Positions 19,361 through 27,583 of a stretch of DNA of 64,000 bases are shown piece by piece. The stretch spans positions 647,501 to 711,500 of the forward strand of contig NZ_CP044545.1 in NCBI RefSeq assembly GCF_008935075.1, in the 5' to 3' direction. The translations under genes and the position numbers were made by a program. Every line of letters begins with the position of its first letter. Position 1 is the first letter of the stretch. This DNA comes from Pradoshia sp. D12 (GTDB lineage Bacteria; Bacillota; Bacilli; Bacillales; Pradoshiaceae). Below the pieces are notes generated by a model, which was not told where the DNA came from, did no database searches, and worked only from the letters and a program-made list of their open reading frames with translations.

Positions 19361-19875
19361 TGAGTCGGATCAATCTTTTTGTTTATGGAAGCTTACGGGA
19401 AGGGTTTTTCAATTATAATAAGTATTTAGCTAATAAGGTCATTGAGAAAAAAGAAGCCAAATTAGAAAATATGAAATTATATCATATGCCGTATAAAGGT
19501 TATCCTGCTATTACATTTGGTGAAGATGTAGTATGGGGAGAAATCATGGTCATAAAAGAAGATTGTTACGAGGATACAATGAAGGCAATGGATGAGATGG
19601 AGGGATACATTAGTGAAAATAATCCCGAAAATGAATACCATAAAGTAGTGCTGGAAGTAGAAAATCTTCATACCCATCAAAAAGAAAAATGTTTTGTTTA
19701 TTTCTATAACAAAGACAAAGATTCAATTTTTGAGAGTAGTACCATTTATATTCCGCATGGTGATTGGAAAGAATACATGATAAGTGGAAATTTACAAAAA
19801 GAGCTTTCTCCAAATAAGAATATTTTAATCGGGATGGCTAAAGAAGAAATGCGAGAAAGCTATGTTTATAGCTGA
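19360..19875 (+). CDS. Gamma-glutamylcyclotransferase-fold protein
   Basis: 171 residues from ATG 19360, which overlaps the pcp stop; GGAGAG lies 9 bases upstream. The N-terminal motif FVYGSLREG and the acidic MDEMEGYI near residue 80 (candidate catalytic Glu) are those of the GGCT/AIG2 fold, whose members convert gamma-glutamyl amines or peptides to 5-oxoproline. Placement directly after pcp gives two enzymes that both yield 5-oxoproline in one operon with the putative 5-oxoproline carrier. Exact substrate is unknown. Confidence 0.78.
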   Translation: MSRINLFVYGSLREGFFNYNKYLANKVIEKKEAKLENMKLYHMPYKGYPAITFGEDVVWGEIMVIKEDCYEDTMKAMDEMEGYISENNPENEYHKVVLEVENLHTHQKEKCFVYFYNKDKDSIFESSTIYIPHGDWKEYMISGNLQKELSPNKNILIGMAKEEMRESYVYS

Positions 19876-19899
19876 GCTTTCTAATGAAATCCGAGTATT

Positions 19900-19935
19900 A
19901 AACAGCTGTGTAAAAGCAGCTGTTTTTCTTTTTTT
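19900..19935 (+). terminator. Terminator of the DUF969-GGCT unit
   Basis: AACAGCTG (19901-19908) pairs with CAGCTGTT (19917-19924), followed by a long T-rich run. Confidence 0.85.
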
Positions 19936-20014
19936 GTTTTTTGATCTGGAATTAAAGAATTTCACCTAACCCTATCTCTTGGTAAGGTGTTGAAAACTAG
20001 CATTTTTCATTAGG

Positions 20015-20701
20015 TCAGGAGGTATTATTGTCCTCCATAAATCCTTTATTTTTATGATATAAAATAACGGTGAGCAGGATAATACTGGCTGCTATCCAGA
20101 TGGCTGTGTTCCCCATATGAATACTGGAATAGGTCCCAACTAATGCACCAAAAATAAAGGAGAGTATAATGGCGGAAAACCCTTTAAATTTTCTTTTTGA
20201 TTCTGAATCACGATCTATAAAGGCGCCGTAAAAAGCTGAAGAGGCAGTTCGCAGATTTCCGGTTGTGATGGTTGAATTGTAGCTCCAATTTTCCAATTTG
20301 TTAAAGGTAGCGATTTGCAGGGAGGATACAAAGGCAATGCTCATAGTGACAATCATATTCGGTACACTTCCTGGTAACCAACCGACAATAAATAAAATGA
20401 CACACTCCAGTATTAAAACTGCTCGTCTATGCATATCGTGTTTGTCTTTGATGTATTCGGCTGTTAACACGCCGGCAATAAAAGCTAAAAAAGGCGGTAC
20501 ATTCTGAATGGCTGCACCGTATTTTGTGCTGGCTGCTCTCACCGCAAATAAAACGGTATTTCCTGTTTGTGCAGTTGCAAAAACTCCGTCCCTTGTAACG
20601 TATGTATAAGCATCTAAAAACCCACCTACTAATGCCAGGATCATTCCCATAACTAAGGAATTAGCTGATAATGAAAGAAAATTTCTTATTCTATGTTCCA
20701 T
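20015..20701 (-). CDS. YoaK/DUF1275 family membrane protein
   Basis: 228 residues, six to seven helices. The N-terminal signature GGFLDAYTYVTRDGVFATAQTGN near residues 26-48 and the later TTGNLR motif near residue 146 are typical of DUF1275 (YoaK of B. subtilis). AAGGAGA lies seven bases before the ATG. Function is unknown. It stands alone on the minus strand, facing the preceding operon. Confidence 0.85.
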   Translation of the reverse strand: MEHRIRNFLSLSANSLVMGMILALVGGFLDAYTYVTRDGVFATAQTGNTVLFAVRAASTKYGAAIQNVPPFLAFIAGVLTAEYIKDKHDMHRRAVLILECVILFIVGWLPGSVPNMIVTMSIAFVSSLQIATFNKLENWSYNSTITTGNLRTASSAFYGAFIDRDSESKRKFKGFSAIILSFIFGALVGTYSSIHMGNTAIWIAASIILLTVILYHKNKGFMEDNNTS

Positions 20702-20970
20702 ATATATCTCCTTACGACCAGCCCATTTTTAGCAAAAAGGAAGAGAACGTGGCTTTTATGAAAATGATTCCACATACCTACTTAGATTATTCAAAAAATC
20801 TTGAATGTCATTATCCGAAAAATAAGTGGATGAGGAAACGGATGCGATTTTTTTGCATTTTAGATGGACGGAGAAGCTAACTGCTACTAAAGAATGTAAA
20901 TGATTTATTACGCACTATTAGACCGTTTGCTCGAGGAAGAGGGGAGATGAAATAGAGGGAGTTATCTTTG
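20702..20970. other. Intergenic region, no gene supported
   Basis: A plus-strand frame (20671-20880) runs across the yoaK start, but its ribosome binding site is badly spaced and the composition is unremarkable. No other candidate was seen. Confidence 0.5.
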
Positions 20971-21018
20971 CAAAGAATGAAGAACCTCCATTAGTAACTA
21001 GAGGTTCTTCATTCTTTT
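20971..21018 (-). terminator. Terminator of the amino-acid permease gene
   Basis: A perfect 17-bp stem (20972-20988 with 21001-21017) with a 12-nt loop lies directly after the stop codon of the permease on the minus strand. A/T runs on both sides allow it to act in both directions. Confidence 0.9.
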
Positions 21019-22496
21019 TAGGCTTTAATTTTCTTTACATTCATTTCTTTTAGAGAAACAACTTTTGTTTTCTTACTATATTTATATCCAAACCACAAAA
21101 TTAGAAATAGCGGAAGACTGATATAGGATACTAATAAACCGTACCAATCTATAGTACCGCCAAATAAGGCATCGGTATTTTGGCCAAGTATGATCAGGGT
21201 ACATAGTGTGGCAGCAGCGAGCGGTGCGAACGGGAACCATTTTGCTTTATAAGGAAGATCATTTACATCATATCCCTGAGCCACATATGCTCTGCGAAAA
21301 CGATAGTGGCTAATGGCGATGCCAAGCCAGGCAATAAACCCAGATAAACCGGCTGCATTAATGAGCCAGACATAAACCACACCATCTCCAAAAAATGAAC
21401 TTAAAAATGCCAGACAGCCAACCAGGCCAGTAGCAATTAAGGCATTGATGGGTACACCTTTTTTGCTCAATTTTCCAAGGAATTTTGGAGCATGTCCTCT
21501 TTCTGCTAAGTTCCATAGCATTCGGGCTGCTGCATACATTCCTGAGTTACCTGCTGAAAGAATGGCGGTCAGGATGATTGCGTTCATAACAGATGCAGCA
21601 AAGGCAATGCCAGCGCGCTCAAATAGAAGAGTGAAAGGACTTTTTACGACACTATCGGTAGCAGCAAGGTCCGGAGTAGTATAGGGAATCACTAAACCGA
21701 TGATTAAGATAGAAAGAATAAAGAAAATTAAAATCCTCCAAAAAACTGAATTTACAGCTTTAGGAATAGTTTTTGCTGGTTCCTTACTTTCTCCGGCCGT
21801 AATCCCAATAAGCTCTGTCCCTTGAAATGAAAAACCAACGACCATAAAGACTCCTAATATAGCCATGATTCCTCCATTAAAAGGTGCATCATCAACTGTG
21901 AAATTCTTGAATCCAATGGCTTCTCCGCCCATAATTCCAAATATCATCAAGACACCTGTACCAATAAAAACAATAATGGCAATTACTTTTATTAATGAGA
22001 ACCAATATTCTGACTCTCCGAAGCTTTTAACAGAGAGAGCGTTTAGTAGAAAAATAATGAGAAGAAATAATCCACTCCATAATGCTGAAGGGCTATCAGG
22101 AAACCAAAACTTCATTATTAACACAATCGCTGATAGCTCTGCTGCAATCGTGACTGCCCAACTATACCAGTAATTCCAGCCAAGTGCGAAGCCAAAGGCA
22201 GGATCGACGAACTTTTCTCCATAGATACTGAATGATCCCGCAACGGGCATATGTGCGGCCATCTCTCCCAGACTTGTCATTAAAAAATATACCATTATAC
22301 CAACAATTGCGAAGGCAACAAGGGCACCGCCAGGACCGGCAGCATGAACTGTATTTCCACTAGCCAGAAATAATCCCGTACCAATCGTTCCGCCGAGAGA
22401 AATCATTGTTAAATGCCTGGTTTTTAAATCTCTTTTTAATTTTCTTTTCTTTTTACGTTTATATATAGGTGATGTTTCTTTAATGGCAGGTTCCAT
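21018..22496 (-). CDS. Amino-acid permease, APC superfamily (LysP-like)
   Basis: 492 residues, 12 predicted helices. The N-terminal motif TMISLGGTIGTGLFLASG (residues 31-48), the GEMAAHMPVAGSF segment and the SFQGTELIGITAGE motif near residue 230 are those of the amino-acid transporter (AAT) subfamily of APC permeases. The sequence most resembles lysine-specific permeases, but substrate cannot be fixed by eye. The start ATG has AAAGAGG upstream. A long basic N-terminus (KRKKKRKLKRDLK) precedes the first helix. Monocistronic. Confidence 0.88.
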   Translation of the reverse strand: MEPAIKETSPIYKRKKKRKLKRDLKTRHLTMISLGGTIGTGLFLASGNTVHAAGPGGALVAFAIVGIMVYFLMTSLGEMAAHMPVAGSFSIYGEKFVDPAFGFALGWNYWYSWAVTIAAELSAIVLIMKFWFPDSPSALWSGLFLLIIFLLNALSVKSFGESEYWFSLIKVIAIIVFIGTGVLMIFGIMGGEAIGFKNFTVDDAPFNGGIMAILGVFMVVGFSFQGTELIGITAGESKEPAKTIPKAVNSVFWRILIFFILSILIIGLVIPYTTPDLAATDSVVKSPFTLLFERAGIAFAASVMNAIILTAILSAGNSGMYAAARMLWNLAERGHAPKFLGKLSKKGVPINALIATGLVGCLAFLSSFFGDGVVYVWLINAAGLSGFIAWLGIAISHYRFRRAYVAQGYDVNDLPYKAKWFPFAPLAAATLCTLIILGQNTDALFGGTIDWYGLLVSYISLPLFLILWFGYKYSKKTKVVSLKEMNVKKIKA

Positions 22497-22651
22497 TATT
22501 ATGCCTCTTTCCTTCTTTATGTCATTTATTAATTAGTAGTGTTATATACCAATTTAGCAAGCAAGCTTAAACATTTTTGTTAACAATCTAATATTTTAGA
22601 AAAAACAGTAAATTTATAATTTGGGAATAATAAAAATAGCGTGGGCAATGA

Positions 22652-22690
22652 GAAAAGAGCCTCTCTTCTTTACAGAGAAAGGCTCATTAA
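22652..22690 (-). terminator. Terminator of the ABC transporter pair
   Basis: GAGCCTCTC (22657-22665) pairs imperfectly with GAGAAAGGCTC (22675-22685). On the minus strand it is followed by CTTTTCTC. It lies downstream of the ATPase gene. Confidence 0.7.
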
Positions 22691-22707
22691 AACAGAGGGT
22701 AAGCTAT

Positions 22708-23385
22708 TTATTTATGAGATTCGAGGTTTAGCGTTCCATCAATAATTTTATAAACTTTATCACAATAATCTATTAGTCTTGTATCGTGTGTGACCACAAT
22801 GGTTGTTTTACCATGATTGGTAGTTGCATTTTTCAACATTTCCATTACCTCAAAGGCGCGGTCAGAATCAAGGGAGGCGGTTGGTTCATCAGCAAGAATG
22901 ATACTAGGATCTGTATATAATGCTTTTGCTAATGCAACACGTTGGCGCTCACCACCCGATAAATCTGATGGGAAACTGGTAAGCAAATCCTCAATTCCAA
23001 GTGCCCTGTAAAGGCTTTGAATTTGAGTATTATCCATATTATCCTTCTTTACTTTATCCAGTAAATGCATTTGCTGATTTACTGTAAGAAAGGGTACAAG
23101 GTTAGAGGCTTGCAAAACAAAGCCTATTTCTTTTAAACGAATGGATGCTCGTTCTTTTTCCTTTAGGTTAGTCAGGTTTTGATCATTTACAATCACTTCA
23201 CCGTTGCTTGGTGCTTGAAGACCGCCCGCAATGGTTAGAAAAGTACTTTTTCCAGAACCGGAAGGACCGATAACGGCAATTAATTCTCCTGAATCTGCCG
23301 AAAAGTTAGTAGTTTTTAATGCTTCGATTTCTGTACGGCCGGACATGAAAACTTTGTTGACCTCTTTTAATTCAAGTAATGCCAT
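22708..23385 (-). CDS. ABC transporter ATP-binding protein (MacB/LolD-type)
   Basis: 225 residues. Walker A GPSGSGKST near residues 40-48, Q-loop GFVLQASNLVP, signature LSGGERQRVALAKAL near 142-156, Walker B IILADEPTASLDS and switch His in VVTHD. The small size and sequence fit the LolD/MacB group that powers FtsX-type permeases. It lies 4 bases after the permease gene and forms a two-gene unit. Substrate is unknown; peptide or haem/antimicrobial efflux are possible for this class. Confidence 0.9.
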   Translation of the reverse strand: MALLELKEVNKVFMSGRTEIEALKTTNFSADSGELIAVIGPSGSGKSTFLTIAGGLQAPSNGEVIVNDQNLTNLKEKERASIRLKEIGFVLQASNLVPFLTVNQQMHLLDKVKKDNMDNTQIQSLYRALGIEDLLTSFPSDLSGGERQRVALAKALYTDPSIILADEPTASLDSDRAFEVMEMLKNATTNHGKTTIVVTHDTRLIDYCDKVYKIIDGTLNLESHK

Positions 23386-23389
23386 TATG

Positions 23390-24457
23390 TTAACCTCCTA
23401 TCGCGTCTAAAGGATCGATTTTGACAATAGTCTGTACAGAGAATAGCGCTCCAAGTATAGATACAATAACCAGGACAGCAGCGTATATCAGCATATCCAT
23501 ATAGTTAAAGGCAACAGGAACAGCTGCTGGTAAGAAATATCCGGTTATAAGAGTTAGGGTGAAACCAACAATAACTCCTGCTAAGGATAGGATAAATGTT
23601 TGGGCAATCACTGATTTGGACAAATAGCTGTTGGAAATTCCCTGTGCTTTCATAACTCCGAAAATACTGATTTTTTGAATGGTTAATACATAAAGGAATA
23701 TCGCCAGGATGACGGCAGATATGATAAATAGAAAATAGATCATAAAGGTTAATGTCAAGTTTTGTTCGGAATATCCGGGCATGTTTTCAATAAATGTTTG
23801 TGTTGAAACCACACTAAGTGAATCGTCGACAGCGACGCTTTCTAAGTTATCTGTACGAATGACATAACCATTAATTTGATCATCTTTTTGCTCTGCTGCA
23901 TCACCAAAACGAACTTCCTGTATCGTTTCCAGTGATCCATACAATACTGGTGCAGCATTAAATTTTGCATCCTCAGTGAATCCGGTAATCGTAAGAGTGA
24001 TGTCCGTAGAAGAAAGACTCAATTCATCGCCAATTTTAAACCCTTCATCTTTGAGAGAATCATCGGCTATTACATCACCCATTTTACTAAAAGCCTTCCC
24101 TTCACTTACATCAGGCATAATAAATTCATCTTCATTGATACCGAAAAGTGAGACATTTGTTTTTATATCATCTGTTTTTGCGATGGAGTTTACTTGAGAC
24201 AAAATGGCGTATTCATCTGTACCGTCCCCCTCAAAATCGCCGATTGCCAAAGTTGATTGCGGGAGATTTATATCTGATTCATCCGTCAGTATGACTCCAT
24301 CTGCCTCCCATTTATCAACGGCTTCTTTATTTAGGTTTTCAAGCCCATTAGCTAATCCGGATAAAAAGAATACTAGGTAGGAAACGAGTGTTAAAACACC
24401 GACAATTAATAAAAAGCGAAGTTTATTATTCTTTATTTCATTCCAGGCTAAAAACAT
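23390..24457 (-). CDS. ABC transporter permease, FtsX/MacB-type
   Basis: One N-terminal helix (about residues 13-35), a long extracytoplasmic domain (about 40-225), then three helices in the FtsX domain near the C-terminus ending IVKIDPLDAIGG. This is the layout of MacB/HrtB-like permeases. The preferred start is ATG 24457 (MFLAWNEIKNNKLRF, 355 residues), with TGAGG 9 bases upstream; starts at 24466 or GTG 24472 are too close to that site. Works with the adjacent ATPase. Confidence 0.88.
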   Translation of the reverse strand: MFLAWNEIKNNKLRFLLIVGVLTLVSYLVFFLSGLANGLENLNKEAVDKWEADGVILTDESDINLPQSTLAIGDFEGDGTDEYAILSQVNSIAKTDDIKTNVSLFGINEDEFIMPDVSEGKAFSKMGDVIADDSLKDEGFKIGDELSLSSTDITLTITGFTEDAKFNAAPVLYGSLETIQEVRFGDAAEQKDDQINGYVIRTDNLESVAVDDSLSVVSTQTFIENMPGYSEQNLTLTFMIYFLFIISAVILAIFLYVLTIQKISIFGVMKAQGISNSYLSKSVIAQTFILSLAGVIVGFTLTLITGYFLPAAVPVAFNYMDMLIYAAVLVIVSILGALFSVQTIVKIDPLDAIGG

Positions 24458-24570
24458 GTACCCCATCCTCACATTATTTGTATTTAAAATATAATTAATA
24501 TATAGATAATGTATAAGAAAAATATAATAATAGCAAATAATTGAATTTGAGGTAACTTTAATTATGAAAA

Positions 24571-24604
24571 GAAAAATGCCCCAACAGGAATTGGGGCATG
24601 AAGT
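24571..24604 (-). terminator. Terminator of the MerR-B12 gene
   Basis: ATGCCCCAA (24576-24584) pairs with TTGGGGCAT (24591-24599); on the minus strand a T-rich run follows. It separates the regulator from the ABC pair downstream on the same strand. Confidence 0.85.
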
Positions 24605-24610
24605 AAGTAT

Positions 24611-25504
24611 TTAATTTTTATAATCATTAATCTGACTCATGATGTTCAGCCAGTCTTTGTCAAACGGAGATACATCCCAGCGAGGTTCTTGTTTTTTGCT
24701 TTCTTTAATTCCTAAACCGCCGATGATGAATTTTAACTTAGGATTTTGCTTATAAAGAATATCTATATATTTTTGGGCCTTCAGTTCGTGTTCATCACTG
24801 GAGATAGAAATGGCCACTATCTCAATATCTTTTTCCTTAATCAACTCATCCAACCCATCAAGTGGTGTATCGGCGCCTATATAATAGACTGGATAATGCT
24901 GCTCTTTTAAAAAGAGAGTAAAGAGGATTAATCCAAGTTGATGATGCTCCCCTTCCGGACAAATGGCAATCACTTTGGGTAGAATGGGGGATGAATGGAA
25001 AATCGTAAAAAAATTAATGGCACGCTGAAGCACAATATTACTGATCATATGCTCCTTAATAACAGACAACTCTCCCTTTTCCCAAGCATCTCCAACTTTA
25101 TACATAAGTGGGACGACAATTGAATAAAAGACCGTTTTATAATGAAATTGAGAAAAATATAAATCAAAGAGCTGATTGCATCTCTCGGAATCAAAATGTA
25201 GCGTTGCTTCAAATAATTCATTAATTTGCGCTTCAAATGAATGATTAATCGTGTTGTCGATTAATTGCTCCTTTTCAATTTCACCTTTGTGGATTTTCAG
25301 AAGCTGAACTGCCTGGCTGACGCTCATCTTATGATCCTGAACCTGTTTTTTGAGCCATTTTAAATCATTTACATTTTCTTCTGTATATACTCTATGACCC
25401 GATTCAGTACGTTTCGGAGTAATAGCATGATAACGGGTTTCCCATGATCGAATAGTAACAGTTGGCATATCTAATAATTTAGAAACAGCATTAATCTTAT
25501 ACAT
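24611..25504 (-). CDS. MerR-family regulator with B12-binding domain, CarH/LitR-like
   Basis: 297 residues. Residues 1-70 are a MerR helix-turn-helix (TVTIRSWETRYHAITPKRTE, then GHRVYTEENV). Residues 90-170 are a four-helix cap and 176-290 a cobalamin-binding Rossmann domain. The lower-ligand motif E-x-H-x-x-G is Glu186, His188, Gly191. The cap carries Trp141 and Glu151-His152, the W-x9-EH spacing of the light-sensing CarH. So it probably binds adenosylcobalamin in the dark as a repressor. No carotenoid genes are nearby. ATG 25504 has AAAGG upstream. Confidence 0.85.
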   Translation of the reverse strand: MYKINAVSKLLDMPTVTIRSWETRYHAITPKRTESGHRVYTEENVNDLKWLKKQVQDHKMSVSQAVQLLKIHKGEIEKEQLIDNTINHSFEAQINELFEATLHFDSERCNQLFDLYFSQFHYKTVFYSIVVPLMYKVGDAWEKGELSVIKEHMISNIVLQRAINFFTIFHSSPILPKVIAICPEGEHHQLGLILFTLFLKEQHYPVYYIGADTPLDGLDELIKEKDIEIVAISISSDEHELKAQKYIDILYKQNPKLKFIIGGLGIKESKKQEPRWDVSPFDKDWLNIMSQINDYKN

Positions 25505-25875
25505 AAAATAACCTTTCTTTTACAAGTACTATAAATTCTCTATATTTTAACTGTATATTAAGTTTATAAAAGAATGCAATTCCTGGGTTACTATTTAGTT
25601 TTGGATTTTGTTAGGTTTAGGAAAAAAGAGTTACTTTAGTGGGGTAGTTTTTTTAAATGGAAGAGTTATGGATTGAGGTAATTCAATATTATAATAGAGG
25701 TAGTGTTGAAATTAATAGAAAACATACAAAGATAGTTCAGCCATTCCTTTATAACATAATCCCTGAACATTTTTTTAAGAGATGAACTACCAATAATATA
25801 TGCACTCTAAAAAGAAAATTATGATTTGTGGATGATTTTAAGGAATATTAAAAAAAGTAGGCATTTCATACATAA
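25505..25875. other. Intergenic region upstream of the MerR-B12 gene
   Basis: AT-rich, no credible reading frame with a ribosome binding site. The first ~70 bases hold A/T-rich near-repeats (CTATATTTTAACTGTATATTAAGTTTATA around 25535-25565) that could be the promoter and self-operator of the regulator. This is not demonstrated. Confidence 0.4.
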
Positions 25876-25912
25876 AAGAGAACCCAGTCAAGAGACTGGG
25901 TTTCTTCAGTTT
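25876..25912 (-). terminator. Terminator of the 48-residue protein gene
   Basis: AACCCAGTC (25881-25889) pairs with GACTGGGTT (25894-25902) over a 4-nt loop; on the minus strand TCTCTTTTAT follows. Confidence 0.85.
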
Positions 25913-25921
25913 TAATATAAT

Positions 25922-26068
25922 TTAAGGCAGTCTAGTTTCTTGGTTCTTTAGGCGATTTTGTTGATCCGGTTTACGGCCTTTATCAATTGCGTTTTCTGGC
26001 TTCTTCTGACTGTTTTGAACTTTTCTTTCGAGTTCTCGTAATCCTTCAGTGTTATTTTTGTCTGTCAT
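25922..26068 (-). CDS. Small hydrophilic protein, 48 residues
   Basis: The start at 26068 has AGGAGGCGACAAT directly upstream, an excellent site; a longer version from 26104 lacks one. The protein is very polar (many K, E, Q, N) with no cysteine, membrane helix or signal peptide: MTDKNNTEGLRELERKVQ at the N-terminus and NQETRLP at the end. A dedicated terminator follows. I do not recognise it. It resembles the small soluble proteins often made late in sporulation or under stress, but that is a guess. Confidence 0.7.
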   Translation of the reverse strand: MTDKNNTEGLRELERKVQNSQKKPENAIDKGRKPDQQNRLKNQETRLP

Positions 26069-26257
26069 ATTGTCGCCTCCTAACGTGTTGGTTATATTTT
26101 TCATTCCTGTATTCTTGAGCTGAAAACATCTTTATCCAGCTAGCGTATTTAATATTTTACTGATTATCCCTATAGATTTAAGTGAATTTATAGGATAACA
26201 GTTAGCAGATTTTAAAATAAAAAAATATATGTACATATTTTCCAGTAGGGGTTAAAC

Positions 26258-26272
26258 TATATTCAGAATATT
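26258..26272 (+). promoter_or_regulatory. CodY-box-like site upstream of livJ
   Basis: TATATTCAGAATATT matches 12 of 15 positions of the CodY consensus AATTTTCWGAAAATT and is palindromic around CAG. It lies 65 bases before livJ. CodY repression by branched-chain amino acids and GTP would be natural for their importer. Confidence 0.5.
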
Positions 26273-26336
26273 TTAATCTTTCAATCAAATCACCGTTTCA
26301 TATCTTTATCTATAAGAAAAATAGGGGGCATGTGTA

Positions 26337-27512
26337 ATGAAAAAGAAGAAACTAGCTGGTATTATTCTTTCATTATCATTAGGTATGGGTGTTTTGGCCG
26401 GCTGCGGTGGAGAGAAATCAGGCGGCGGAGAAAAAGGAGATACGATTAAAATTGGAGCCAACCTTGAGTTAACTGGCGGTGGGGCATCCTATGGTCAATC
26501 CATTGTGGAAGGGATGGATCTGGCACTTGAAGAAATAAACAAAGAAGGTGTCGGTGGCAAAAAACTGAAAATAGTAAAATATGATAACAAGTCAGATGCA
26601 GCAGAAGCAACGACCGGAGCAATCAAGCTTGCCAGCCAGGATAAGGTGGATGTCATGATTGGTGCGGCGACAAGTACAAATACATTGGCGCAGGTCCAGG
26701 TTGCCAATGATAACAAAGTTCCATTAATTACACCTACAGGGACGAACGAAACGATTACTTCGAAGGATGGCAAGGTTAATGAATATGTTTTTAGAACGTG
26801 TTTCATTGATCCGTTCCAGGGAACAGTTGCAGCGAATTTTGCTCAGCAGGAATTAGGGGCAAAAACAGCCGCTATTTATGTTGATAGCTCAAGCGACTAT
26901 TCTAAAGGTCTTGCTGCAGCTTTCAAAGATGCATTTACAAAAGCGGGTGGGCAAATTGTAGCAGAAGAAGCGTTTCTGCAAAAAGACACAGATTTCCAAT
27001 CAACGTTGACCAGAATCAAAAAAGCGAATCCAGACTTTGTTTTTGTTCCGGCATTTTATGAAGAAGTTGGTTTAATTTTAAAACAAGCACGTGAGTCAGG
27101 AATTGATGTTCCGGTTATGGGAGGAGACGGTTGGGATTCTCCTAAGTTAATAGAAATTGCCGGTAAAGAAGCGCTAAATAATACCTTTATTACGAACCAC
27201 TATTCTGCGGGAGATCCAGATAAAAAAATTCAGGATTTTGTATCGGCATTTAAAAAGAAATATAAAGATAAATCACCTGATGCCTTTGCGGCGCTTGGTT
27301 ATGACACAGCTTACTTCATTGCAGATTCGATAAAACGCGCAGGTGATGACGCGACACCTGAAAAAATTAAAGACGCTCTGGCCAGTACAAAGGATTTACA
27401 GCTTGTATCAGGTAATTTAACGATAGATGAAAATCATAATCCAGTTAAGTCAGCGGCTATTTTAAAGTATGAAAATGGTGAGCAAGTTTTTGAAACAAAG
27501 GTAAATCCATAA
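26337..27512 (+). CDS. livJ: Branched-chain amino-acid ABC transporter, substrate-binding lipoprotein
   Basis: 391 residues. The signal peptide ends in LAGC (lipid Cys near residue 23), so it is anchored outside the membrane. The mature protein is a periplasmic-binding type I fold: IKIGANLELTGGGASYGQS near residues 40-60, IGAATSTNTLA and GDGWDSP. A G/K-rich linker follows the Cys. ATG 26337 has AGGGGGC upstream. First gene of a complete liv operon; leucine, isoleucine or valine is the likely ligand, though family members bind other amides. Confidence 0.92.
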   Translation: MKKKKLAGIILSLSLGMGVLAGCGGEKSGGGEKGDTIKIGANLELTGGGASYGQSIVEGMDLALEEINKEGVGGKKLKIVKYDNKSDAAEATTGAIKLASQDKVDVMIGAATSTNTLAQVQVANDNKVPLITPTGTNETITSKDGKVNEYVFRTCFIDPFQGTVAANFAQQELGAKTAAIYVDSSSDYSKGLAAAFKDAFTKAGGQIVAEEAFLQKDTDFQSTLTRIKKANPDFVFVPAFYEEVGLILKQARESGIDVPVMGGDGWDSPKLIEIAGKEALNNTFITNHYSAGDPDKKIQDFVSAFKKKYKDKSPDAFAALGYDTAYFIADSIKRAGDDATPEKIKDALASTKDLQLVSGNLTIDENHNPVKSAAILKYENGEQVFETKVNP

Positions 27513-27583
27513 GAATGAGGAATAGGAAGCTTTGTGATAAAGCTTCCTATTTTTGAAATAATGACCGAGGGGAGTCTAAGGTT

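Noticed and set aside
20671-20880. 69-codon plus-strand frame across the yoaK-like start
   Set aside because: Poorly placed ribosome binding site, overlaps a real gene start on the other strand, and no similarity I recognise.
21018-22496. Lysine riboswitch control of the LysP-like permease
   Set aside because: The upstream 210 bases contain none of the L-box blocks found at 31156-31322.
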